Position numbers and translations under genes: made by a program. Below the pieces are notes generated by a model. That model saw only the letters and a list, made by a program, of their open reading frames with translations. It did no database searches and was not told the DNA's origin. Shown here in pieces: positions 32,484-40,595 of a DNA stretch of 64,000 bases (its first letter is position 1; every line of letters begins with the position of its first letter). Source of the stretch: Corallococcus sp. EGB. GTDB taxonomy: Bacteria > Myxococcota > Myxococcia > Myxococcales > Myxococcaceae. The stretch is from contig NZ_CP079946.1 of assembly GCF_019968905.1 (NCBI RefSeq), positions 9,273,356 to 9,337,355 on the forward strand, read 5' to 3'.

Positions 32484-33082
32484 GGGAGGTACACCACCGC
32501 GAAGAGGACGCCGTACATCACCGTCGAACACCACCAGCCAGGAAGGGCGCGCCGCAGCGGAGCCCGTGCGTCCATGCCGCGCAGGACCCGGAGTCCCGCG
32601 CGCAGCAACCCCACGAACACGACCGCCAGATGCGCTGCTTGCACCGCCGACAGGCCATACAGCGCGGAGGCGAAGACGCCGCTGTCGGGGATGCGGATGT
32701 CGCGATACCAGAACAGCACGTGCAGCCACGCCGCCTGTGTCCCGAGGAAGCCCGCGCCAGTGCCCAGCACGCCTGCCAACAGGAGACGGATCCGCCGCGG
32801 CTCCGCGCTGCGCCCGAGCACGACTTGCAACAGCACTGCTCCGGTGACGAGGAGCCCACCCGCCAGCGCGGGGACGAGGACTCCAGGGCGTGCGGAGGCG
32901 GGAGGCCAGAAGCCGCGCAGCCGGTAGAAGCCCGCGGTGAAGGCCACCGCGCAAAAGAGCATCGCGGCCGCGGCGTGCGCGATGACGGTCCCGAACCAGA
33001 GGTTCGCTTCGTCGCGCTGGGGGGACGGAGAGGCCAGGGTCCCGGCGGGGTCGTTCGTGCTCACGAGGCGGGACTCTCGCAT
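32480..33082 (-). CDS. Heme-copper oxidase subunit III-like membrane protein
   Basis: This 200-residue protein has five predicted membrane helices, including GTVIAHAAAAMLFCAVAFTA, VLVPALAGGLLVTGAVLLQV and SALYGLSAVQAAHLAVVFVG. The phrase YGLSAVQAAHLAVV resembles the HxxHV region of subunit III helix V. It is short and divergent, so the family call rests partly on position between subunit I and the cytochrome c gene. The start is ATG 33082; a GTG at 33064 is the alternative. Confidence 0.7.
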   Translation of the reverse strand: MRESRLVSTNDPAGTLASPSPQRDEANLWFGTVIAHAAAAMLFCAVAFTAGFYRLRGFWPPASARPGVLVPALAGGLLVTGAVLLQVVLGRSAEPRRIRLLLAGVLGTGAGFLGTQAAWLHVLFWYRDIRIPDSGVFASALYGLSAVQAAHLAVVFVGLLRAGLRVLRGMDARAPLRRALPGWWCSTVMYGVLFAVVYLP

Positions 33083-33200
33083 GCCTGGGCCCGGCGGAAA
33101 GCACCAGGAAGCCGGGCGGCCCCCCGCCCCTCGGAGCGGCGCCCATCGACCGAATCACGTCCACGCATCGCACCCGTGAACCCGGGCGCTGGGAACACCG

Positions 33201-34934
33201 CTAGACAGCGCCCTCCACCCCGGGCACCGGCGCCGCCACCGGCTCCGGCACCGCCGCGCCCGAGGGCAGCGGCTCCGCCTGCCCCACCCAATCGCGACCC
33301 AGTTGCTCTTGTACTTCCGGTTGCGACAGCGCATGCGGCCCGCGCAGCACCACGGCGCCAGGGCCCGCGTCCGTCCACTCCAGCGTTCCCACCCGCCACG
33401 GGTTCGGCTCCGCGGCCCGGCCCCACCCGAGCGTCCGCGCCAGGTTCACCACGAACACCAGCTGCGCCGCGCCCAGCGCGAACGCCGCCCAGCTGGTCCA
33501 CCGGTTCAACGTGAGCAGGTGCGAGAGGAACGCGTACTGGTACGGGTCATAGAGCCGCCGCAGCTGCCCCGCGTAGCCCGCCACCAGCTGGCCACCGAAG
33601 ACGGCGATGAACAGCACCGCGCTCAGCACCACGTGCACCTTCGCCAGCCGTTCATCCAGCGCGCGCCCGTACATGCGTGGGAACCAGAAGTAGAGCCCCG
33701 CGAACACCGCGAGGAAGCTGGCCGCGCCCATCGTCAGGTGGAAGTGGCCCACCACCCACATCGTCCCGTGCAGGGGCACGTCCGTGGCCACCGCGCCCAG
33801 CGCCAGGCCCGTGATGCCGCCCAGGCCGAAGACGATCATCGTCGCCAGCGCCGCGAGCATCGGCGACGTGAGCCGCACGCTCCCCCGCCACAGCGTCATC
33901 AGCCAGTTGAGGAACATCACCTGCGCGGGCAGTGAAATCAGCAGCGTCAGCACCATGAACGTGCGCCCCAGCACCGGCGCCATCCCGCTGGTGAACAGGT
34001 GGTGCGCGTACACCGCGCCGCTCAGCGCCGTCACCGCGCCCATGGCCCCCGCCGTCATTCGATAGCCATGCGCGGGCTTGCGGCTGAAGAACGCCACGAA
34101 GTCGCCCACCATGCCCCACGCGGGCAGGATGAGGATGTAGACCTCCGGGTGGCCGAACAGCCAGAACAGGTGCTGGTACACCACCGGGTCGCCGCCCCCG
34201 CCCACCGCCGCCGCGCCCGCGATGAAGAACTGCGTGCCCGCCACCCGGTCCAACAAGAGCAGCCCCGTGGCCGCCGCCAGCACCGGCACGAACAGCACGT
34301 TGAGCACCGCGCCGTAGAACAGCCCCCACACCACCAGCGGCATCCGCCCCCACGTCATCCCCGGCGCGCGGCAGCGCACCACCGTGACGACGAAGTTGAG
34401 CCCGTACAGGAACGCGGACACGCCCACGCACAGCACCGCCACCGTCACCAGCGTCTGCCCCAGGCTCGGCGTGAACGCGGACGTCGCCAGCGGCGGATAG
34501 GACGTCCACCCCGCGCTCGCCGGCCCCAGCCGCACCACGAACGACACCAGCATCAGCGCGCCGCCCACCGCGTAGGCCCAGAAGCCGAAGGGCGACAGCC
34601 GGGGGAACGCCATCTGCTTGGAGCCGATGGCCAGCGGCAGCACGAAGTGCCCCAGCGCCCCGAAGAGCAGCGGCGTCACCGCGAAGAAGATCATCAACAG
34701 GCCGTGCATCGTGAACACGGCCGTGTACGTGGGGGGCGTCAGCGCGCCCTTCGACTCGGGCAGCACCCACCCCAGGCCCGGCACCGGCTGCCCCGGCCAC
34801 GCCCACTGGAAGCGGATGAGCATGGCCAGCAGGCCGCCCACCAGCAGGAACAGGAACCCACCCCACAGGTACTGCCGCGCCACGCGCTGGGGGTCCGTCG
34901 TCCACAGCGACCTCAAGAACGCCCCCGCCTTCAT
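33201..34934 (-). CDS. Heme-copper oxidase subunit I, divergent
   Basis: This 577-residue protein has about 13-14 membrane helices. The metal ligands are all present: His76 and His399 for low-spin heme, His262, His311 and His312 for CuB, and His397 for the high-spin heme, with GHPEVY (Glu264, Tyr266) intact. Residues linked to proton uptake in A-family oxidases are changed. The D-channel APDMAFPR motif is SKQMAFPR (Gln107), the K-channel lysine of PTGVK is Met340 in LPAQVMFLNW, and the HDT near the Mg site is HGT (Gly390). The ATG at 34934 overlaps the subunit II stop (ATGA), with GGAGGA 5 bases upstream. Reduction of O2 is likely; NO reductase activity is an alternative. Confidence 0.93.
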   Translation of the reverse strand: MKAGAFLRSLWTTDPQRVARQYLWGGFLFLLVGGLLAMLIRFQWAWPGQPVPGLGWVLPESKGALTPPTYTAVFTMHGLLMIFFAVTPLLFGALGHFVLPLAIGSKQMAFPRLSPFGFWAYAVGGALMLVSFVVRLGPASAGWTSYPPLATSAFTPSLGQTLVTVAVLCVGVSAFLYGLNFVVTVVRCRAPGMTWGRMPLVVWGLFYGAVLNVLFVPVLAAATGLLLLDRVAGTQFFIAGAAAVGGGGDPVVYQHLFWLFGHPEVYILILPAWGMVGDFVAFFSRKPAHGYRMTAGAMGAVTALSGAVYAHHLFTSGMAPVLGRTFMVLTLLISLPAQVMFLNWLMTLWRGSVRLTSPMLAALATMIVFGLGGITGLALGAVATDVPLHGTMWVVGHFHLTMGAASFLAVFAGLYFWFPRMYGRALDERLAKVHVVLSAVLFIAVFGGQLVAGYAGQLRRLYDPYQYAFLSHLLTLNRWTSWAAFALGAAQLVFVVNLARTLGWGRAAEPNPWRVGTLEWTDAGPGAVVLRGPHALSQPEVQEQLGRDWVGQAEPLPSGAAVPEPVAAPVPGVEGAV

Positions 34935-35767
34935 GGCGTCCTCCACACCCAGCCCCAGTGGGCCGCCGTGTCATCCGCGTCGTAGGCCTGCACCGCCTTG
35001 AGGCTCGCCTCGCGCAGCCACGCCGCGTAGGCCTCCGGGGACATCGCCGTCAGCATGCCGCGCATCCGGTAGTGGCTGGTGCCGCAGTGCTGGTAGCACG
35101 CGGCCTCCCACGCGCCCTCGCGAGCGGCCTGGAACCACGTCTGGTTCACGCGGCCCGGAATGGCGTCCAGCTTCACGCGGAAGGCCGGCAGCGAGAACCC
35201 GTGCACCACGTCCGTGGAGACCAGCTGCACCCAGACGGGCACGCCCGCCGGCACGCGCAGGTCGTTCCACGTCACCACGTCATCCCTCGTGCCGAACGCG
35301 CCGTCCGTGCCCGCGTACCGCACCTCCCACGACCACTGGTGCGCGTTGATCTCAATCCGCACCGTGCGCGGATCCTCCGCGGGGACGCGGAAGTTCCAGA
35401 GCACGTCGTTCAGGTAGCCCTGGGAGCCCAGGAACAGCGTCCCGTCCACCACGCCGAACACGCCCACGGCCAACCCCAACACCCACGCCCGCGAGCGCCG
35501 CGTGCCCCCATCCGGCGCCACCTTCCGGGCCCCCCGGAAGCGCACCACCGCCACCAGCAACCACCCGAGCATCACCAGCGCCAGCGCCACGTCGAAGCGA
35601 TGGCTCGTGGCCAGCAGCGCGTCGATGCGGTCGCCCGTCGCGCTCGCGTTCTCCGGTGGCGCCAGGCTCCATGCGCCGCGCGCGGGGGGCACCGCCAGGG
35701 GCGCCTGCGCATCCGGCGGCGCGACGTCGCTCGATGACGCCGGGGGCAACGCGGGGGACTCCGCCAT
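34931..35767 (-). CDS. Heme-copper oxidase subunit II (CuA)
   Basis: This 278-residue protein has an Ala/Pro-rich N terminus, two membrane helices (about 58-77 and 95-113) and a periplasmic cupredoxin domain with the electron-entry aromatic motif HQWSW. The CuA ligands are His189 (VHGFSLPAF), Cys224, Cys228, His232 and Met235 (CYQHCGTSHYRM). The glutamate normally found in CxExC, which supports CuA and the nearby Mg site, is Gln226. The start overlaps the stop of the small upstream gene by one base (TGATG). It works with subunit I, receiving electrons probably from the diheme cytochrome c. Confidence 0.93.
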   Translation of the reverse strand: MAESPALPPASSSDVAPPDAQAPLAVPPARGAWSLAPPENASATGDRIDALLATSHRFDVALALVMLGWLLVAVVRFRGARKVAPDGGTRRSRAWVLGLAVGVFGVVDGTLFLGSQGYLNDVLWNFRVPAEDPRTVRIEINAHQWSWEVRYAGTDGAFGTRDDVVTWNDLRVPAGVPVWVQLVSTDVVHGFSLPAFRVKLDAIPGRVNQTWFQAAREGAWEAACYQHCGTSHYRMRGMLTAMSPEAYAAWLREASLKAVQAYDADDTAAHWGWVWRTP

Positions 35768-36081
35768 CACGGATGCTCCTGTTCCACGGGGGCCGAAGCC
35801 CGCTCCTCGCGCCCTGCCCGCCGGGCCGCCCACAGCCCCACGCCCACCAGCGCGAAGGGCACCAGCATCAGCGCCAGCAGCAGCTCGCCCGCCCCACCCG
35901 GAGACTCCGGCGCCCGGGCCGTGCACGAGGGGCACGCCCGCGCCACCGCCGGCACCAGTCCCCCCAACAGCCCGAGCCCGCTCCAGACCCCTGGGGACAG
36001 GCGCGCCGGAAGCGACCGGAGGCCTCCCCACCCGCCCGGCGAAGCGCGTCCACGCGGAGGCTGGAAGAGGGCCTGGGACAT
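35767..36081 (-). CDS. Small membrane protein with CPSC motif
   Basis: This 104-residue protein has two hydrophobic segments (GVWSGLGLLGGLVPAVA and ELLLALMLVPFALVGVGLW) flanking a short loop with ACPSCTARAPESPGG. The CxxC could bind copper or heme or be a redox pair on the periplasmic side. It is the first gene of the oxidase operon and is translationally coupled to subunit II, so a role in CuA or oxidase assembly is inferred. The start at 36081 is chosen because the frame upstream lacks any signal-like character. Confidence 0.65.
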   Translation of the reverse strand: MSQALFQPPRGRASPGGWGGLRSLPARLSPGVWSGLGLLGGLVPAVARACPSCTARAPESPGGAGELLLALMLVPFALVGVGLWAARRAGREERASAPVEQEHP

Positions 36082-36234
36082 GGCCTCCGGGCTAGCACGC
36101 ACCCAACGTCCCCTCAAGGCACACCCCGCCCCCGCCAGGGCGGCCACTCTCCCTCATGCCTCGCATGCGGCCAGCCCCTACCCCGGCCTGCCCGGCGCTT
36201 GTGCGCCCCCCGCCGATGCCGTAGTGGCCGACCC

Positions 36235-36900
36235 ATGTCCGTCGAATCGCCCTCGTCCCCGTCCGCTCCCCGCGCCCGTCCCATCCGCCGCTCCTGGATC
36301 TGGGCGGGCATCGCCGTGGCGTCGCTCGGCTTCATGGGGGTGGCGATCCACGACCTGACGCGGGACCGTTCCCAGCCGCTGCCCAGGTTGGGCGCCCTGC
36401 CGGACTTCACCTTCACCCGGCAGGACGGACAGCCCTTCGGGCTGAAGCAGCTCCACGGCCACCCGTTCATCGCCAACTTCATCTTCACCCGCTGCCCCAC
36501 CGTCTGCCCCGTCTTCACGCAGAAGATGGCGCGCGTGCAGGAGCACACCGCGAAGCTGGGGACCAACCTCCAGCTGGTGTCCTTCTCCGTGGATCCGGCC
36601 TACGACACCCCGGAGCGGCTGTCCGAGTACGGCCAGAAGTACAAAGCGGACTTCACCCGCTGGAACTTCCTCACCGGCGACTACGCCATGCTCAAGGACA
36701 CCATCGTCCAGGGCTTCAAGATCAGCATGGGCCGCCAGCCCGGCGCCGCCGAGGACGACCTGCTCTCCATCTTCCACGGCACCCACTTCGTGCTGGTGGA
36801 CAGCACCGGGGAGATCCGCGGCTACTACGACAGCGCGGATCCCGAGGCGACCGCGAAGCTGGAGACCGACGCCTTCCGCATCGCCCGCGAAGAGGGCTGA
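36235..36900 (+). CDS. SCO1/SenC-family copper chaperone
   Basis: This 221-residue protein has an N-terminal membrane anchor (SWIWAGIAVASLGFMGVAI) and a thioredoxin-like SCO domain with the copper-binding CPTVC motif (Cys87, Cys91) and a distal histidine in FHGTHFVLVD. SCO proteins deliver copper to, or reduce, the CuA site of oxidase subunit II. It is transcribed divergently from the oxidase operon across a 153-base shared promoter region, which fits that role. Confidence 0.94.
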   Translation: MSVESPSSPSAPRARPIRRSWIWAGIAVASLGFMGVAIHDLTRDRSQPLPRLGALPDFTFTRQDGQPFGLKQLHGHPFIANFIFTRCPTVCPVFTQKMARVQEHTAKLGTNLQLVSFSVDPAYDTPERLSEYGQKYKADFTRWNFLTGDYAMLKDTIVQGFKISMGRQPGAAEDDLLSIFHGTHFVLVDSTGEIRGYYDSADPEATAKLETDAFRIAREEG

Positions 36901-37008
36901 GCCCCCCGCGTCCTGATCGCGCCCACACTCCGGGTGCAAACAGCGGGTCACTTCACACCCAACCTCCGAACCTGGCTCCGAGCCGGGCTCGCCCCCCCGC
37001 GAAGCTGA

Positions 37009-37046
37009 AGGGCCGGCCCCGCCATGTCGGACGGGAGACCGGCCCT
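37009..37046. terminator. Hairpin 1 of a pair
   Basis: AGGGCCGG and CCGGCCCT form an 8-base-pair stem with a 22-base loop, about 108 bases after the SCO gene. It shares its arms exactly with hairpin 2 at 37084-37118. Confidence 0.6.
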
Positions 37047-37083
37047 CGGAAGAACCCTGCGCGGCGTTGGCCCGCAAAGGCGA

Positions 37084-37118
37084 AGGGCCGGCTCCACCTC
37101 GCGGTGGAAACCGGCCCT
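37084..37118. terminator. Hairpin 2 of a pair
   Basis: The same arms (AGGGCCGG / CCGGCCCT) are extended by an inner stem, TCCACC-tcgc-GGTGGA. It lies 33 bases downstream of the converging gene that ends at 37152, so it probably terminates that transcript, while hairpin 1 serves the SCO gene. Confidence 0.65.
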
Positions 37119-37151
37119 CTCACCTGACTCACGCCAGCTTCAGCGGGGAGC

Positions 37152-37568
37152 TCAGTTGATGAGCTGCGCCTGGCCGTGCGCGATGAGGTTCTGGAAGTTC
37201 TGCTGCGCGGGCTGCGAGGCCAGCGCGCCGACCTTGTCCGCGCCGTTCTTCACGGTGGTCGCGATGTCGCCGATGGTCTTCACGGTGGGGGCGAACTTGG
37301 TCAGCTGGGACAGACCGGCCAGGGGGCCCTTGGAGAGCAGGGACGCGCCGGAGTCGATGAACTTCTCGACGAACGGCTTCGCCAGGTTGCCCAGGCCGAA
37401 CGGGAGCTTGTCCAGGAGGCCGCCCGCGATGCCCTTCAGACCGCCCGCGATGGCGCCCATGGGGTTCTGCACGAAGTTCAGCGCCTTGCCCGCGATGTTC
37501 GCGACGCCGCCCGCGATGTTGCTGACCGTCTTCGCGACGCTGCTGACAACCTTGCCGATGCCGCCCAT
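37152..37568 (-). CDS. Glycine-rich amphipathic hypothetical protein
   Basis: This 138-residue protein has glycine-spaced amphipathic helices (VSNIAGGVANIAGKAL; MGAIAGGLKGIAGGLLDKLP; GLGNLAKPFVEKFIDSG) and a Gln/Asn-rich end. There is no signal peptide. The composition resembles membrane-active or self-assembling proteins, but I do not recognise a family. It follows the gene at 37698 on the same strand after 129 bases that include a hairpin. The codon use is normal for the window. Confidence 0.75.
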   Translation of the reverse strand: MGGIGKVVSSVAKTVSNIAGGVANIAGKALNFVQNPMGAIAGGLKGIAGGLLDKLPFGLGNLAKPFVEKFIDSGASLLSKGPLAGLSQLTKFAPTVKTIGDIATTVKNGADKVGALASQPAQQNFQNLIAHGQAQLIN

Positions 37569-37640
37569 GGTGAAGCCCCCTGCTTAAAGTGGTTTGGAGA
37601 GTGTGAGCCGAAGTGAAGCTGCAAAAGGATTCTCGGAGGG

Positions 37641-37661
37641 GGGAGGAAAATGTTTCCTCCC
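37641..37661. terminator. Hairpin between two hypothetical genes
   Basis: GGGAGGAAA-ATG-TTTCCTCCC is a perfect 9-base-pair stem with a 3-base loop, 36 bases downstream of the stop at 37698 and about 72 bases upstream of the next start at 37568. Because of its position it could terminate the first transcript or fold in the leader of the second. Confidence 0.55.
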
Positions 37662-37697
37662 AATTTCCGATCTATTTCACGGAGATTCCGGGCGACC

Positions 37698-38147
37698 TCA
37701 GCCGCGGGTTCCGCCGCCGCCCTTCTTCAGCTGGTCCATCAGCTCCTGGCGCTTCGCCTCGTCCTCGGGCGCCTTGGGGGCCTCGCCCGCGGGGTTCAGG
37801 CTGGGCTTGCCGGCGCCGCCCTTGCTGACCTCGAACCCGGACTTGGCGAACGGGTTGCCCTGGCCGGGCAGCTCACCCTTGGCGCCCGCGACCAGGAACT
37901 CACCGACCTCCTCCACCGTGTGGACCGGGAAGCCGTTCGCCTTCAGCTCCTCGTCGGACACGACGTTGAGCATGGGCTCCTTGTCCTTGTCCTGGGCGTA
38001 CTCGAGCACCAGCTCGACGTAGTCCTCCAGCTTCATGCCCACGGCGTCCGCGATGCGCTTGGTCTCCGGGTCCTTGAGGAGCTCCGCGCGGACGACTTCC
38101 ACCGGACGGGACAGACCACGCTTCTTGCCAGGGGTTTGCTGGGACAT
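37698..38147 (-). CDS. Hypothetical protein
   Basis: This 149-residue hydrophilic protein has a basic start (MSQQTPGKKRGLSRPVEVV), a helical segment DPETKRIADAVGMKLEDYVE and a flexible Gly/Lys-rich end (MDQLKKGGGGTRG). The ATG at 38147 has GGAGCG and AATCACA upstream, so the ribosome binding site is weak. There is no membrane segment, and I do not recognise a family. It may be a small cytoplasmic regulator or adaptor, but nothing visible supports a particular role. Confidence 0.75.
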   Translation of the reverse strand: MSQQTPGKKRGLSRPVEVVRAELLKDPETKRIADAVGMKLEDYVELVLEYAQDKDKEPMLNVVSDEELKANGFPVHTVEEVGEFLVAGAKGELPGQGNPFAKSGFEVSKGGAGKPSLNPAGEAPKAPEDEAKRQELMDQLKKGGGGTRG

Positions 38148-38284
38148 TGTGATTTCGCTCCGGAGAGGAGAGGAGAGACGGCTGGGAACAACTCTAGCCC
38201 ATCTTTCCAGTAGTACCCATTCCCCACCCGGGCGGCCCCCTCCCCCCTGGACGAACGCCCCCGGCCGCGACCCGCGCCGTCCCG

Positions 38285-38302
38285 GGCCGGCAGGTGCCGG
38301 CC
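38285..38302. terminator. Palindromic hairpin
   Basis: GGCCGGCA-GG-TGCCGGCC lies 60-77 bases downstream of the stop at 38362 on the minus strand and upstream of the gene starting at 38147. It is a likely terminator for the degenerate NtrC-like gene. Confidence 0.5.
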
Positions 38303-38361
38303 GGAAAGCCGCGCGGAAGAAGGACGTCACGTCGCCGTGACAGGAGGCCCGGAGGTTGGCT

Positions 38362-38943
38362 TCAGCGCACGGCGTTGCGGGCCGCGCCCTTGCGGGCGGT
38401 GGCCGGGGCCTTGCGCTTGGGCAGGATGCGGGTGACGGAGCCGGGGCGACGGGCGACGGCGGCGGCGCGCTCCTGCTCCTCGGCGGCCTTCAGCGCCGCG
38501 GCGCGCGCGGCCAGCGCCTCCGCCTGCTGGGCCCAGCGGCGCTTGAGCGCGTCCCGCAGGCCGTCCGTCTGTAGATCCACCTGGGCCTGGTTCAGCCGGT
38601 AGTGGAGGTCCTCGCGCAGCGTGCCCCGGGTGAGGGCGGCCATCGCCGCGCCGGACACGCCCACCACCACCTTGGGCCGCTCCTCCTGCATCTGCAGGCA
38701 GCGCAGGATGAGGCCCTGGGCGTCCAGCGGCAGCTTCGCCACGTCCGGGATGAACACCACGCCGTTGGGCTGCCGGAGCGCGCCGGAGAGCTCCAGGGGC
38801 TGACGCACCTCCGTCAGCGGGACGCCGAAGTTGCGAGCGGCTTCCTCCGCCCAGGCCCTGCGCTCGTCCTCGGTGCCTCCGTGGATGAGCAGCGATGCAC
38901 GGTTGGAGACGAGGTCCTCTTCTCGATAACCGCGAAGAGCCAC
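38362..38943 (-). CDS. Degenerate NtrC-like AAA+ protein without Walker A
   Basis: This protein of about 193 residues resembles the central domain of sigma-54 activators: GVVFIPDVAKLPLDAQGLIL corresponds to the Walker B to GAFTGA-distal part, and LREDLHYRLNQAQVDL is the sensor/arginine-finger strand-helix. The N-terminal segment (SLLIHGGTEDERRAWAEEAA) stands where Walker A should be but lacks GxxxxGK[ST]. The C terminus is a basic Ala/Arg/Lys-rich helix. ATPase activity is therefore unlikely, and it may be a binding or inhibitory relative. The start is uncertain: GTG 38943 with AGGG 6 bases upstream is chosen, and TTG 38982 is possible. Confidence 0.7.
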   Translation of the reverse strand: MALRGYREEDLVSNRASLLIHGGTEDERRAWAEEAARNFGVPLTEVRQPLELSGALRQPNGVVFIPDVAKLPLDAQGLILRCLQMQEERPKVVVGVSGAAMAALTRGTLREDLHYRLNQAQVDLQTDGLRDALKRRWAQQAEALAARAAALKAAEEQERAAAVARRPGSVTRILPKRKAPATARKGAARNAVR

Positions 38944-39083
38944 GGGATGCCCTACCCTTCTTGGGAAAGCGGGTCCTCCCAAAGTCTAACGCCCTCCCGG
39001 GTCGCCTGTTCAATCCCTTACGTGCGGGAAAAAAACAGGGACCTGTTCCGCGAGGAGCCATCCACTGGACATCCGTTCATGGG

Positions 39084-40442
39084 TCAAGCGGCGGGCACCA
39101 CCATCACGGGCCGGCGGCAGCGCAGCACCAGCTCGCGCGCCACGGCGTCCTCCAGCACGTCCGGGACGACCTCGCGCTGGGAGGACGTGCCCACGCACAC
39201 CAGGTCCACGCCCTCGCGCTCCGTGGCCTGGCAGATGGCGGTGGTGACGTCGTCTCCGCTGACGCCCTCCACGCTCCAGTGCACCGCCCGCGCGACCGCG
39301 TCCCGGGGCACCTGCGCCCAGAGCCGCTGAAGCACCCCGGCCCGCTCGCCTTCGGGCTCCGGGAGCACGCCGTGGAAGTCCCGGGGGCCCCGCTCGCGGC
39401 CCCGGAGCCGGTGCACGTGCAGCAGGTGCACGCGGCCGCCCGGGCCCACCAGCGAGCACGCCTGCGCGATGGCGTGGTCGGACGCGACGGTGAAGTCCAC
39501 CGGCACCAGCGCGCTGCGGGGCGGCGGGAGGCGGCGCGGCTCGCGGGCCCGGGGCGGGATGCACGCCACGGAGCGCTCCGCGTGGCGCAGCACGCCCTCC
39601 GACACGGAGCCGTGCCACAGCCGCTGCATGCCGCCGCGCAGGTGCATGCCCACCACCGTCAGCTCCGCGCTGCGCGCGTGGGCCACGTGCAGCAGGTGGT
39701 CCGCCGGGCGGCCATAGCCGGGCTCCAGCACCACCTCCACGCGGCCCTCGCCCTCCAGGTCGCCCAGGCGCTCGCGCACCTCGCGCAGGAGCACGCGCTC
39801 CACCAGCGGCTCCAGGCCCTCCATGGTGCGCTCGCGCGCGTCCAGCCGCTCCACGTGCACGGGGGTGTGGATGCCCAGCCGCTCGCGCTCCTCCAGGGGC
39901 GAGCAGACGAAGGTGGCCAGCACGTCGCACCCGCCCACGCGCCGCAGCTCCCGCAGGAAGGTGATGGCCGCGTCGGACGTGGCCGAGCGGGGATCCACCC
40001 CCGCCATCACCTGCAGCCGGCGCCGGCCCCGGGCCCAGTCCAGGAGCGCCGTGTCCCGGCGCACCGCCAGCACCGGGGCGCAGCCGTGGCGGGCCAGGCG
40101 CTCCGCCAGGGACGTCTTGCGCCAGGGGGAGGTGCGCCAGCCCTCCGCGGCCACCACCACCATCCGGGCGGCGCGGCACTCCTCGTCCCCCAGCAGCGTC
40201 TCCACGGAGGCGCCCCGCTGCATGCGCGGCTCCACCGTGCCCGCGAGCGGCCTCAGGCGCGCGGCCTCCGCGGCCAGACCGCCCTCCGCCGAGGACAGGG
40301 CGTCCGGCGCCTCCGCGTCCGGGACCTCGTCATCCACCCCCAGGAGCAACAGGGGCTCTCCCAGCCGGGCGGCGAGCGTCGCCGCGACGGTGGCCGCGTG
40401 CGCGGCGTCGGCGGACAGGTTGGTTGCGCAGACGATGGCCAT
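39084..40442 (-). CDS. Triple universal stress protein (USP)
   Basis: This 452-residue protein is made of three consecutive USP-like domains. Domain 1 begins MAIVCATNLSADAAHAATVA and ends CAPVLAVRR. Domain 2 begins LQVMAGVDPRSATSDAAITF and contains the ATP-binding-type ending GMHLRGGMQRLWHGSVSEGV with VACIPPR. Domain 3 begins SALVPVDFTVASDHAIAQAC and ends CRRPVMVVPAA. Only domain 2 keeps the G-x2-G-x9-G(S) pattern, so the outer domains may be structural. USP proteins bind ATP and act in stress or dormancy. The ATG at 40442 is at the start of domain 1. Confidence 0.88.
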   Translation of the reverse strand: MAIVCATNLSADAAHAATVAATLAARLGEPLLLLGVDDEVPDAEAPDALSSAEGGLAAEAARLRPLAGTVEPRMQRGASVETLLGDEECRAARMVVVAAEGWRTSPWRKTSLAERLARHGCAPVLAVRRDTALLDWARGRRRLQVMAGVDPRSATSDAAITFLRELRRVGGCDVLATFVCSPLEERERLGIHTPVHVERLDARERTMEGLEPLVERVLLREVRERLGDLEGEGRVEVVLEPGYGRPADHLLHVAHARSAELTVVGMHLRGGMQRLWHGSVSEGVLRHAERSVACIPPRAREPRRLPPPRSALVPVDFTVASDHAIAQACSLVGPGGRVHLLHVHRLRGRERGPRDFHGVLPEPEGERAGVLQRLWAQVPRDAVARAVHWSVEGVSGDDVTTAICQATEREGVDLVCVGTSSQREVVPDVLEDAVARELVLRCRRPVMVVPAA

Positions 40443-40595
40443 GACAGGGCCCCCCCGGAGAGGCGATGCCCGCTGAAGCCTCCCCTCTCCACGAAGGATG
40501 CGCACGCCGCACACCCGGTGGCGCGCGGACACGCACGCCGGCCTGCCTGCCCTCCAGGGCGGGGCGTGCCGGCGCTCGGGCCCCTGACTCCGCCC

